This document shows positions 1 through 6,383 of a stretch of 17,511 nucleotides of DNA, one piece after another. This DNA comes from an uncultured bacterium. GTDB lineage: Bacteria; Oederibacteriota; PGYV01; CAILUR01. Position numbers and translations under genes: made by a program. The stretch is from positions 1-17,511 of the forward strand of contig CAILUR010000012.1 in assembly GCA_903837445.1 (NCBI GenBank), written 5' to 3'. The stretch's first letter is position 1. Every line of letters starts with the position of its first letter. Under the pieces are notes generated by a model. The model was given only the letters and a program-made list of their open reading frames with translations. It did no database searches and was not told the origin of the DNA.

Positions 1-285
1 ATACGGTTCTGGGAACAGAACTTTGACGAACTAAAACCCCTTAAAAATAGAGTAGGCCAGCGTAAATATACCAAGAGAGATATTAACTTGATAATGTTGA
101 TAAAACAGCTTTTATATACGGATGAATTCAAGATAACTGGAGCACAAAAAAAACTCAAAGAAATATTAAGCGCTCCTGATGGGGAACAAATGGAACTTTT
201 TCCTTTTGATGAAAAACTTAAAGGGGATAAACTTAAAGAAATAATGAGCGAATTGAAGGATATCCTGGAACAACTATCAAGGTAA
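1..285 (+). CDS. MerR-family transcriptional regulator, C-terminal part (5' end outside window)
   Basis: An open frame runs in from the left edge and stops at 283-285. Its first residues (IRFWEQNFDELKP, then GQRKYTKRDI) match the second half of the MerR winged helix-turn-helix domain: the Trp-containing helix after the recognition helix, then the arginine-tyrosine wing. About 65 more residues follow, forming a charged helix that ends EIMSELKDILEQLSR. That tail is probably a short dimerisation helix. No cysteine-rich effector domain is visible, so this is not a metal-sensing MerR. In many bacteria a small MerR gene lies just before a tRNA-Pro gene, as here. The N-terminal half of the DNA-binding domain is missing only because the window starts inside the gene. 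Effector and target are unknown. Confidence 0.8.
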   Translation: MRFWEQNFDELKPLKNRVGQRKYTKRDINLIMLIKQLLYTDEFKITGAQKKLKEILSAPDGEQMELFPFDEKLKGDKLKEIMSELKDILEQLSR

Positions 286-313
286 GGAAACTTTTGGATA
301 GGAAGTTATGGAG

Positions 314-332
314 TTCGGGGCGTAGCCCTGAA
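314..332. repeat. Perfect stem-loop containing a 12-base copy of the tRNA-Pro 5' end
   Basis: Positions 314-321 pair with 325-332 (one G-T wobble at 317/329) around a 3-base loop. Bases 315-326 (tcggggcgtagc) are identical to 412-423, which form the first part of the tRNA-Pro gene downstream. The hairpin is followed on the + strand by an A-run, not a T-run, so it is not a standard intrinsic terminator in either direction. The rest of 286-412 holds no gene that I can see, only the tRNA promoter candidate. Confidence 0.5.
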
Positions 333-398
333 AAAGGTTGGATGGGAAATCATATTAGACTTTTTCAGGACACTTCCCGAAGACCGTTATGATAATTT

Positions 399-404
399 TA
401 TAAT
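399..404 (+). promoter_or_regulatory. Probable -10 element for tRNA-Pro
   Basis: A perfect TATAAT lies at 399-404, eight bases before the first base of the mature tRNA. No good TTGACA-like -35 sits 16-18 bases upstream, so the assignment rests on the -10 and its position. Transcription from it would start around 411-412, leaving almost no 5' leader. Confidence 0.4.
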
Positions 405-412
405 ATGGACAT

Positions 413-488
413 CGGGGCGTAGCGCAGTTGGTAGCGCACTCGCTTGGGGTGTGAGAGGCCGCTGGTTCAAATCCAGTCGCCCCGACCA
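413..488 (+). tRNA. tRNA-Pro, anticodon GGG
   Basis: The 76-base sequence folds as a complete cloverleaf. The acceptor stem is 413-419 with 478-484, the D stem 422-425 with 434-437, the anticodon stem 439-443 with 451-455 (one G-T pair), and the T stem 461-465 with 473-477 around loop TTCAAAT. The anticodon loop is TTGGGGT with anticodon GGG at 446-448 followed by G37, which fits proline (codons CCC/CCU). The 3' CCA is encoded (486-488) after discriminator A485. The CGGGGCG start is typical of bacterial tRNA-Pro. No T-rich terminator follows directly. Confidence 0.95.
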
Positions 489-525
489 TTGAGTAAAGAT
501 TTTTAAGGCGGGAAACTATTTATGC

Positions 526-532
526 AAAGGAG
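526..532 (+). promoter_or_regulatory. Ribosome binding site that decides a TTG start
   Basis: AAAGGAG lies 7 bases before the TTG at 540. An in-frame ATG at 522 lies upstream of this site and has only a weak purine run ahead of it. Starting at 540 gives a compact signal peptide beginning MKKVLFLL, so 540 is preferred. Confidence 0.6.
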
Positions 533-539
533 CTTTATT

Positions 540-1229
540 TTGAAAAAAGTTTTGTTTCTTTTGATAGTTCTTTTAGCTGGAGGCTTTAGTTCGGCTTGGG
601 CTGAGACTGTCAGCGTGGAGCATTTTGCTATGTCTCCTTCTGTGACAGGGACAAGCGGGTTTATTAATAATCCTTCCGCCTATGTGCTGAAAAATGGAAT
701 GTTGGGCTTGGGGCTTCATAATTATCTTTTGAAAATAAATTATGGTTTGTTTGATGTGGTAGAAATAGGGTTGAAATTTGATCTTGAAACCACGAGTGTG
801 GTGCTGGATATTCTTAAACATGGTAGTTTTAATTGCAAGGCAGCTTTTTTGGATGAAAAATATTATTTCGTGAGCGTGGCAGCTGGAGTTATCGGGGTCC
901 CCGTAAACTTGTTTGAAAAAATTCCTGAAAAATCAATAAACGCTTATATTTCAGTGTCGAAAAATATCTACGATATGAACATAACCGCTGGTTATGTTAT
1001 GAATAAAAATATGCCATTTTTCGTGGATTTTAGTAAAGTTATAAATGATACAGTGTTATATGTGTTAGAATATGATGGTAATGGGTATAACACTGGTTTT
1101 AGAATTAGTCTTAATTACAATATAAATATTGAAGCGTTTGTTTCTGGGTTGGAGTATATGGGAAAGATAAAAGATTTTGGTGGGTTTCTTAAAGAAAGGT
1201 TTATTTTTGGAATCACATATACGCAATAG
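540..1229 (+). CDS. Predicted exported outer-membrane beta-barrel protein, unknown function
   Basis: With the TTG start at 540 the product has 229 residues. It opens with a classic signal peptide: lysines at 2-3, a hydrophobic core at about 4-13, and an A-W-A cleavage site near residue 21. The mature part begins with a serine/glycine-rich segment (SVTGTSGFINNPSA), then GMLGLGLHNYLL. This resembles the opening of YjbH-like and related Gram-negative barrel proteins (general pattern TG-GL-N-P-A, then glycine-rich strands). Alternating hydrophobic and aromatic residues with many glycines continue to an aromatic end (FIFGITYTQ), consistent with antiparallel beta strands. I do not recognise a named family with certainty. 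The next gene, acylphosphatase, follows after 18 bases and may be co-transcribed. An ATG at 522 would add six residues before the signal peptide. Confidence 0.65.
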   Translation: MKKVLFLLIVLLAGGFSSAWAETVSVEHFAMSPSVTGTSGFINNPSAYVLKNGMLGLGLHNYLLKINYGLFDVVEIGLKFDLETTSVVLDILKHGSFNCKAAFLDEKYYFVSVAAGVIGVPVNLFEKIPEKSINAYISVSKNIYDMNITAGYVMNKNMPFFVDFSKVINDTVLYVLEYDGNGYNTGFRISLNYNINIEAFVSGLEYMGKIKDFGGFLKERFIFGITYTQ

Positions 1230-1247
1230 GAATTATTGAGGTCTTTT

Positions 1248-1526
1248 ATGAAAACAGAAAGCTTTTATTTTCGAGTCAGCGGAGAAGTGCAAGGAGTGGG
1301 ATATAGATATTATTGTAGGAAAACAGCGGCTCAGTTTGGACTCAGGGGCTGGGTGGCGAATATGTCTTGCGGAGATGTGGAAATGGAAGTTTTTGGTGAT
1401 GGCGTAGGAATAGAGAGCTTTTTAAATGAGATTACGAGAAAAGATTCGAGGTTTAATGTAAGTGAAATTACTAAAAAAGCCATAGCTGGGAATGACAGTT
1501 TGAAAGGTTTTTCGATAAGGGAGTGA
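1248..1526 (+). CDS. acyP: Acylphosphatase
   Basis: This 92-residue protein has the normal length of acylphosphatases, small cytosolic enzymes that hydrolyse carboxyl-phosphate bonds such as those in acetyl-phosphate or 1,3-bisphosphoglycerate. The family signature is present: SGEVQGVGYR at 11-20, with the phosphate-binding Arg20, and GWVANMSCGDVEME from 34, with the catalytic Asn38. The ATG at 1248 is chosen because GAGG at 1238-1241 precedes it at good spacing. An in-frame TTG at 1236 overlaps that site. The sigma factor gene begins 13 bases after the stop, so the two are probably translated from one message. Its physiological role here cannot be told from context. Confidence 0.92.
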   Translation: MKTESFYFRVSGEVQGVGYRYYCRKTAAQFGLRGWVANMSCGDVEMEVFGDGVGIESFLNEITRKDSRFNVSEITKKAIAGNDSLKGFSIRE

Positions 1527-1539
1527 TAGGAGGTGACAA

Positions 1540-2556
1540 ATGGGGAAAAGAAAAATAAAAAAAGTAACTTTAAAAAAACCAGCAACCAAGAGTTCCAACT
1601 CAGGTAAAAAAACAATTATATCCAGAACTGTTTCTCCAAAGAATACAATTAAACCTATTGAAAAAGAAAAATTGGAAACCTTGCCAGCAGAAGAAAAGGA
1701 AGAAATTATATATGGGGTGGGCGAAGACAGTGGCACTAAAGATGCACTGTTATTGTATTTTAATGAGATTCGTGCAGAAAAGGTTTTGTCTGCGGAGGAA
1801 GAAAAGAAACTTATAAAACGCCTTCAACGCGGGGACTCAAAAGCCCGTGAAATTTTTATAAAAGCCAACCTTAAACTTGTGGTAAAAATAGCAAAAAAAT
1901 ATTCCTACTCAGGGATTCCTTTGATAGACCTTATTGAAGAGGGGAATATGGGGCTTATGAAAGGAATTGAAAAATTTGAAGTAGCCAGAGGGTTCAGGTT
2001 TTCTACATACGGCACCTGGTGGATAAAACAGGCTATCACGAGGGCTATTGCCAATCAGAGAAATACCATTAGAATTCCTGTGCATATAATTGATATATAT
2101 TATAAATATCTAAAGCTTGTGGAAAAAGGGCTGAGAGAAACTGGACGAAAACCAGATGAACAGACTTGTGCGGAAAAATTAAAAATTTCTTCTGAAAAAC
2201 TCAACGAAATATTAAATATTGTTAAAACCCCAAGCTCTTTGGATGTGGAATATGAAGGTGAGGAAGCAGATTCTACGAGGTCTTTAAAAGACACTATTGA
2301 AGATAAGACTTCGACGAAACCGGATGAACAGTTTTTTGAAGAAGAATCGCGAAAAGAAATTATGACACTGATTTCAAAACTGAGCGAAAATGAACAAAAA
2401 GTAATAATTAATAGGTTTGGGCTCGGAGGGAAAAAGGTTTTAACCCTTGAGACCATAGGCGCTAAACTGAAACTTACCAGAGAAAGAATACGCCAGATTG
2501 AGACAATTGCGATAGGCAAAATGAAACTCCTGATGAAAAATCAGGAAATCAAATAA
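1540..2556 (+). CDS. RNA polymerase sigma-70 family factor (RpoD/RpoS-like, no region 1.1)
   Basis: This 338-residue sigma factor recruits core RNA polymerase to promoters. Residues 1-60 form a lysine-rich, low-complexity stretch. Region 1.2 follows (about 66-98, DALLLYFNEIRAEKVLS). Region 2 runs about 104-182, including ANLKLVV, the core-binding DLIEEGNMGLMKGIEKF, and the -10 melting and recognition helix RFSTYGTWWIKQAITRAI. Region 3 spans about 183-255. Region 4 fills the C-terminus, with helix-turn-helix LTLETIGAKLKLTRERIRQIE. The acidic autoinhibitory region 1.1 of housekeeping RpoD is absent, which fits a short primary sigma or a group 2 (RpoS-like) factor. Translation starts at ATG 1540 after a near-perfect AGGAGGTGA (1528-1536), suggesting strong expression. 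Promoters in this window with TTGACT/TATAAT elements would suit a factor of this type. Whether it is the primary sigma is not decided by the window. Confidence 0.93.
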   Translation: MGKRKIKKVTLKKPATKSSNSGKKTIISRTVSPKNTIKPIEKEKLETLPAEEKEEIIYGVGEDSGTKDALLLYFNEIRAEKVLSAEEEKKLIKRLQRGDSKAREIFIKANLKLVVKIAKKYSYSGIPLIDLIEEGNMGLMKGIEKFEVARGFRFSTYGTWWIKQAITRAIANQRNTIRIPVHIIDIYYKYLKLVEKGLRETGRKPDEQTCAEKLKISSEKLNEILNIVKTPSSLDVEYEGEEADSTRSLKDTIEDKTSTKPDEQFFEEESRKEIMTLISKLSENEQKVIINRFGLGGKKVLTLETIGAKLKLTRERIRQIETIAIGKMKLLMKNQEIK

Positions 2557-2571
2557 TTACTGGAGGCTGAT

Positions 2572-3090
2572 ATGGAAAAGTTATTGAAAAAAACAGTGGT
2601 GGATGTGTTGGATTTTCCTAAAAAGGGAATAATTTTTAAAGATTTGACACCTGTTTTAAAAGATAAAAAAGTTTTTAAAAAACTTATTGATGTCCTGTAT
2701 AAAAGATACAAGACCAGAAAAATAGATAAAGTGGTCTGCGTGGAAGCCAGAGGTTTTTTAATAGGCGCGCCCCTGGCGTATAAACTTGGCGCTGGACTTG
2801 TGCCAGTAAGAAAACCCGGTAAGCTCCCGCGCGATAGATTTAAAATAGAATACGCACTGGAATACGGCACGGATGCCCTTGAAATTCATAAAGATGCCAT
2901 AGATAAAGGCGACAGGGTGCTCTTGTTGGATGATGTGTTGGCTACTGGTGGCACAGTTGCGGCTGTAATTTCCTTGCTTGAAAATTTTGATTGTAAACTT
3001 GAGGAAGTGGCTTTTGTTATGGAACTTGATTTTCTTAAAGGCCGCAAAAAACTTGGAAAAAATAAAGTTTTCTCAGTTGTCCATTACTGA
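2572..3090 (+). CDS. apt: Adenine phosphoribosyltransferase
   Basis: This cytosolic purine-salvage enzyme makes AMP and pyrophosphate from adenine and PRPP. The 172-residue length is standard. The Apt N-terminal signature FPKKGIIFKDLTPVL occurs at 15-29 and EARGFLIGAPLA at 58-69. The PRPP-binding loop VLLLDDVLATGGT at 116-128 is intact, with the paired aspartates. The segment RKPGKLPRD is the flexible loop. The ATG follows TGGAGG (2561-2566), 15 bases after the sigma factor stop, so it probably belongs to the same transcript. This is a typical housekeeping copy with no odd residues. Confidence 0.96.
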   Translation: MEKLLKKTVVDVLDFPKKGIIFKDLTPVLKDKKVFKKLIDVLYKRYKTRKIDKVVCVEARGFLIGAPLAYKLGAGLVPVRKPGKLPRDRFKIEYALEYGTDALEIHKDAIDKGDRVLLLDDVLATGGTVAAVISLLENFDCKLEEVAFVMELDFLKGRKKLGKNKVFSVVHY

Positions 3091-3154
3091 GTGGCGTAAG
3101 TTATGAAAGCGATAAACCAAACGCTTCTGCGATTTTTTACGGTGAAGGCCTAAA

Positions 3155-5023
3155 ATGCTACTAAATATTTTAAATGTATTTTTTATTGGCTTTGTATTTT
3201 TTACCCTTTTGAATTTGGGGTCCTTGTTTTTACGCCTTTTAAAATATGAGCCGGGGTCTTCTGTCGAGAGACTGGTCCTGACCTTTGGAAGTGGTGCGGC
3301 TTTTTTGTCAGTCGGTATTTTTTTTGTAAGTAAATTTATTGGCTTGACTCAAGTAAATATGCTCCTTTTAGTGTGCGTCACTTCCGTGGCGGCACTGAGA
3401 GAAACTTCAAAAACTTTTGCTGTTTTTAAGGGCTTATTTGCTTTTGTCTTTAAACAAAGAACTCCTTTAATCCTTATTGCCTTTATTCTTATGCTGCTTC
3501 GCTTACTTTTACATTTTTTTGAAATTTTTCTTCCTCCCACGGCTTGGGACACAATAGCATATCATTATGCCATTCCACAGATATATAAAGATTTTAAAAG
3601 TATAACTTATATTCCCTTTATGTATCATTCCAATTGGCCGCAGGGGATTGAAATGTTTTTCTCTTTTGGGCTCACGGCATTTAATGACTATACCGCGAAT
3701 GGAATGGCGTATATGTTTTCGTTTATGTTGGTGATGGTGGCATATCTGGTGGGAAAGGAACTTAAATCCGAAGAGACTGGAATCCTGACCGCCGCTTTGA
3801 CGGTTGCCCTGCCCATTTTTAAGGCGCAGGCGACGAACGGACAGGTGGAGAATGGGCTTGCGTTTTATGAGCTCTCTGCACTTTATTGTTTGATGCTTTG
3901 GGCAAAAGATAAAAAAATGAAATTAATAATTATTTGTGGAGTTTTAACTGGTGCCGCGGCTTCGGTAAAAATTTTGGGCGGGTTCGTCATCGTATTGTTT
4001 CCAGTTATGGTCTTGATAAGCGATATCACTTACGGGACGCATAAAAGGAAACTATATTTTAAAGAGGCTTTTATTTTAGGAATGACTGCGGCCCTTGTTT
4101 GTTGCCTGTGGTATATAAAAAGTTGGGTGGAGGCAGGCAATCCAGTATGGCCTTTTGCATATAGTATTTTTGGAGGCAAAAACTGGTCTTTAGAACAAGC
4201 CATATATAGAAAAGAATATTATACGGCGTATGGGGCAGGGATAGGGCTTGTCCAACTGCTCATTTTGCCATATACGCTTATCTTCTCAAAAAATATGGAT
4301 GGGTATGTAGGAAATAATGTCCTGTTATATCTCGCCTTGGCACCATATTTACTTATCTCGTTGTTTAAAAAAACTTCAAAAAATGCAGGGTTTGTATTTC
4401 AGTTTTTTATAATTTTCATAGTATTTTGGTTTTCTTCTGCTCAACTTGTCAGGTTTTTGCTTCCAGGTTTTGTGGCGCTCACAGCTTTAAATGCCGTGGT
4501 AATATTAAATGTTTTAAGTGTGAAAGAAACACATATTAGTAAAAAAATTATGCAGGGCTTGATTTTTGTTTTTGTTATTTTTCTTATGCTGTATTCTTTT
4601 CCAGCGCGCAAAATGTTAGACCTTAGCGAAATAAAAAGTTTTATCGGCAGGCTCGACAGGGACGCATATCTTTCTTCGCAAGTGGACTCGTATCAGCTTA
4701 TGCACAGAATTAACTTGGATGAAAAGATTAAAGGTAAAATTATGTTTTTTCGTGAAGTCAGGGGCTATTATTTAAAAAAGGAATATATGTGGGGAGATCC
4801 AGTGAACCAGGGGATTATTTATTATAAAAGTCCAGAGTACACCGCCGCCAAAATGAAAGAAAACGCCATAAAATATGTTTTGGTAAATAACAATGCTTAT
4901 AAAACCGCAGGGGTGGATGGCTACACACAAACGATTTATGATATTATGGCGGAAATTTTGAAACGAAAAGGGACTCTTTTATATTGCGAAAAAGATTCCT
5001 GTCTCTACGAAATGCGGTATTAA
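3155..5023 (+). CDS. GT-C fold integral-membrane glycosyltransferase
   Basis: This 622-residue protein is dominated by about 11-13 hydrophobic segments, with a soluble C-terminal domain from about residue 490. GT-C enzymes transfer a sugar from a lipid-phosphate carrier at the outer face of the inner membrane. The diagnostic feature is the first large extracytoplasmic loop, LPPTAWDTIAYHYAIPQIY, with the catalytic-type Asp132 and His137 just after a membrane segment. This resembles ArnT/PMT and GT39-like (RgtA-D) proteins. A second conserved-looking loop, SNWPQGIEM, follows. The C-terminal part (SPEYTAAKMKENAIKYVLV) looks like the small periplasmic domain common in such proteins. The start is ATG 3155 with GAAGG upstream, 64 bases after apt. 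Substrate and acceptor are unknown. The other glycosyltransferases nearby suggest surface glycan or glycolipid decoration. Confidence 0.75.
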   Translation: MLLNILNVFFIGFVFFTLLNLGSLFLRLLKYEPGSSVERLVLTFGSGAAFLSVGIFFVSKFIGLTQVNMLLLVCVTSVAALRETSKTFAVFKGLFAFVFKQRTPLILIAFILMLLRLLLHFFEIFLPPTAWDTIAYHYAIPQIYKDFKSITYIPFMYHSNWPQGIEMFFSFGLTAFNDYTANGMAYMFSFMLVMVAYLVGKELKSEETGILTAALTVALPIFKAQATNGQVENGLAFYELSALYCLMLWAKDKKMKLIIICGVLTGAAASVKILGGFVIVLFPVMVLISDITYGTHKRKLYFKEAFILGMTAALVCCLWYIKSWVEAGNPVWPFAYSIFGGKNWSLEQAIYRKEYYTAYGAGIGLVQLLILPYTLIFSKNMDGYVGNNVLLYLALAPYLLISLFKKTSKNAGFVFQFFIIFIVFWFSSAQLVRFLLPGFVALTALNAVVILNVLSVKETHISKKIMQGLIFVFVIFLMLYSFPARKMLDLSEIKSFIGRLDRDAYLSSQVDSYQLMHRINLDEKIKGKIMFFREVRGYYLKKEYMWGDPVNQGIIYYKSPEYTAAKMKENAIKYVLVNNNAYKTAGVDGYTQTIYDIMAEILKRKGTLLYCEKDSCLYEMRY

Positions 5024-5080
5024 CCTCCAATAGTGTATGTGAATAATCCTTTTTTATATGCAAAACCCTTTCAAATCGTG

Positions 5081-5086
5081 TATAAT
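5081..5086 (+). promoter_or_regulatory. Probable promoter (-10) of the tyrS operon
   Basis: A perfect TATAAT at 5081-5086 lies in a 96-base AT-rich gap. Transcription would start near 5093, about 27 bases before the tyrS ATG, leaving room only for the CGGAGG site at 5109-5114. No convincing TTGACA is seen 16-18 bases upstream, so the promoter may rely on an activator or an incompletely matched -35. The short leader rules out a T-box. Confidence 0.45.
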
Positions 5087-5119
5087 CATAAATAACTCAT
5101 AAATATTCCGGAGGAAACA

Positions 5120-6325
5120 ATGAAAAGCGTTGAAGCACAGCTTGAAGTAATAAAAAGAGGGGTTGTGGATATTGTCAGCGAAACGGAACTTATCCAAAAA
5201 CTTAAAAAATCATTTGAAAAAAACACGCCACTTACAATTAAACTCGTAATTGACCCTACGGGTGCGGACATTCATCTCGGGCATACGGTAGTGCTTAATA
5301 AACTGAGACAGTTTCAGGAACTCGGGCATAAAATAGTACTTATCATTGGCGATTATACCGCTATGATTGGAGACCCGAGTGGCAGGCTGGCGGAGCGGCC
5401 GCAACTGGATAGGGAAACTATTTTAAAAAATGTAGAAAACTTTAAACAACAGGCAATGAAAATACTTGATGGCGATAAAATGGAAACTGTTTATAACGGC
5501 GCGTGGTTTGGAAAAATGGAGTTTATGGATGTAATAAAAATGATTTCCAAGTTTACTCTGGCGCAAATGTTGGAACACGATTATTTTGACAAGCGGTTTA
5601 AGGAAGGCACAGCCATAAGCCTTCACGAAATGATATATCCGATAATGCAGGGGTATGATTCGGTAATGATAAAGGCAGATATTGAACTCGGAGGCACGGA
5701 CCAGAGGTTTAATGTTATTGTGGGGCGGTATCTGCAAAGAGAAAGCGGGCAAGACTCACAGGTGGGTTTATTTTTGCCAGTGCTTTTGGGCACGGATGGT
5801 AAAAATAAAATGAGTAAGTCGCTTAAAAATTATATAGGGGTTAATGATGCGCCTGCAGATATGTTTGGAAAAATAATGTCTATTCCAGATGAACTTATGC
5901 CACAGTATTACGAATTGTTAACACAAGTGCCGCTAAAAGAAATAAATGAAATGCCGGAGGAGATAAAGTCAGGGAAAGTACATCCTATGCAACTCAAAAA
6001 GAATCTGGCGGATATTATTGTGGGAAAGTTTCATTCTGATGCTGAGGCGAAGCAGGCAAGGGCCGCTTTTGAAAATGTGTTCAGTAAAGGCGAAATCCCA
6101 ACCGACATTATGGAATATAAAGTACCCACGGGCAAAATTAATATCAGTACGCTAATGGTGGCGGCAGGGCTGGCAACAAGTAACTCTGAAGCCAGACGGC
6201 TTATCACGCAGGGTGGCGTCTCTATCAACGATGAAAAAATTTCTGATTTTAAAAAAGAGTTAGAAATAAACGGGGAAGTTATATTAAAAGTTGGGAAAAG
6301 AAAATTTTTGAAAATAACGAGATAG
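5120..6325 (+). CDS. tyrS: Tyrosyl-tRNA synthetase (type 2)
   Basis: This class I aminoacyl-tRNA synthetase charges tRNA-Tyr using ATP. The 401-residue length fits the shorter, type-2 bacterial TyrRS group. The HIGH-type motif is HLGH at 52-55, inside DPTGADIHLGHTV. The tyrosine-site segment is IYPIMQGYDSVMIKADIELGGTDQRFN, and the KMSKS loop is intact at 230-234. The C-terminal 65 or so residues form an S4 RNA-binding domain (ISTLMVAAGLATSNSEARRLITQGGVSIND) that recognises the tRNA. The ATG follows CGGAGG with 5-base spacing. It leads a run of eight + strand genes that ends at the terminator near 12700. Confidence 0.97.
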   Translation: MKSVEAQLEVIKRGVVDIVSETELIQKLKKSFEKNTPLTIKLVIDPTGADIHLGHTVVLNKLRQFQELGHKIVLIIGDYTAMIGDPSGRLAERPQLDRETILKNVENFKQQAMKILDGDKMETVYNGAWFGKMEFMDVIKMISKFTLAQMLEHDYFDKRFKEGTAISLHEMIYPIMQGYDSVMIKADIELGGTDQRFNVIVGRYLQRESGQDSQVGLFLPVLLGTDGKNKMSKSLKNYIGVNDAPADMFGKIMSIPDELMPQYYELLTQVPLKEINEMPEEIKSGKVHPMQLKKNLADIIVGKFHSDAEAKQARAAFENVFSKGEIPTDIMEYKVPTGKINISTLMVAAGLATSNSEARRLITQGGVSINDEKISDFKKELEINGEVILKVGKRKFLKITR

Positions 6326-6383
6326 GTATAGCCCCTTTTAGGCGTGACAAATATGTTCTTGAGAACTTTGCCAAAGGCGGACA

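Noticed and set aside
314..332. Hairpin after merR as an intrinsic terminator
   Set aside because: It is followed by A residues on the + strand and by no T-run on the - strand.
2100..2519. Long open frame on the - strand inside the sigma factor gene
   Set aside because: It is fully antisense to a strongly conserved gene, has serine/phenylalanine-rich composition expected from reversed lysine/glutamate codons, and matches no family.
3103..3153. A 16-codon ATG frame ending one base before the GT-C gene, possibly a leader peptide
   Set aside because: It has no clear ribosome binding site, no run of regulatory codons and no attenuator hairpin. A frame this short is expected by chance.
5024..5119. 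Possible T-box riboswitch ahead of tyrS
   Set aside because: The gap is only 96 bases and the -10 leaves about 27 bases of leader. No T-box sequence, specifier loop or terminator hairpin is present.
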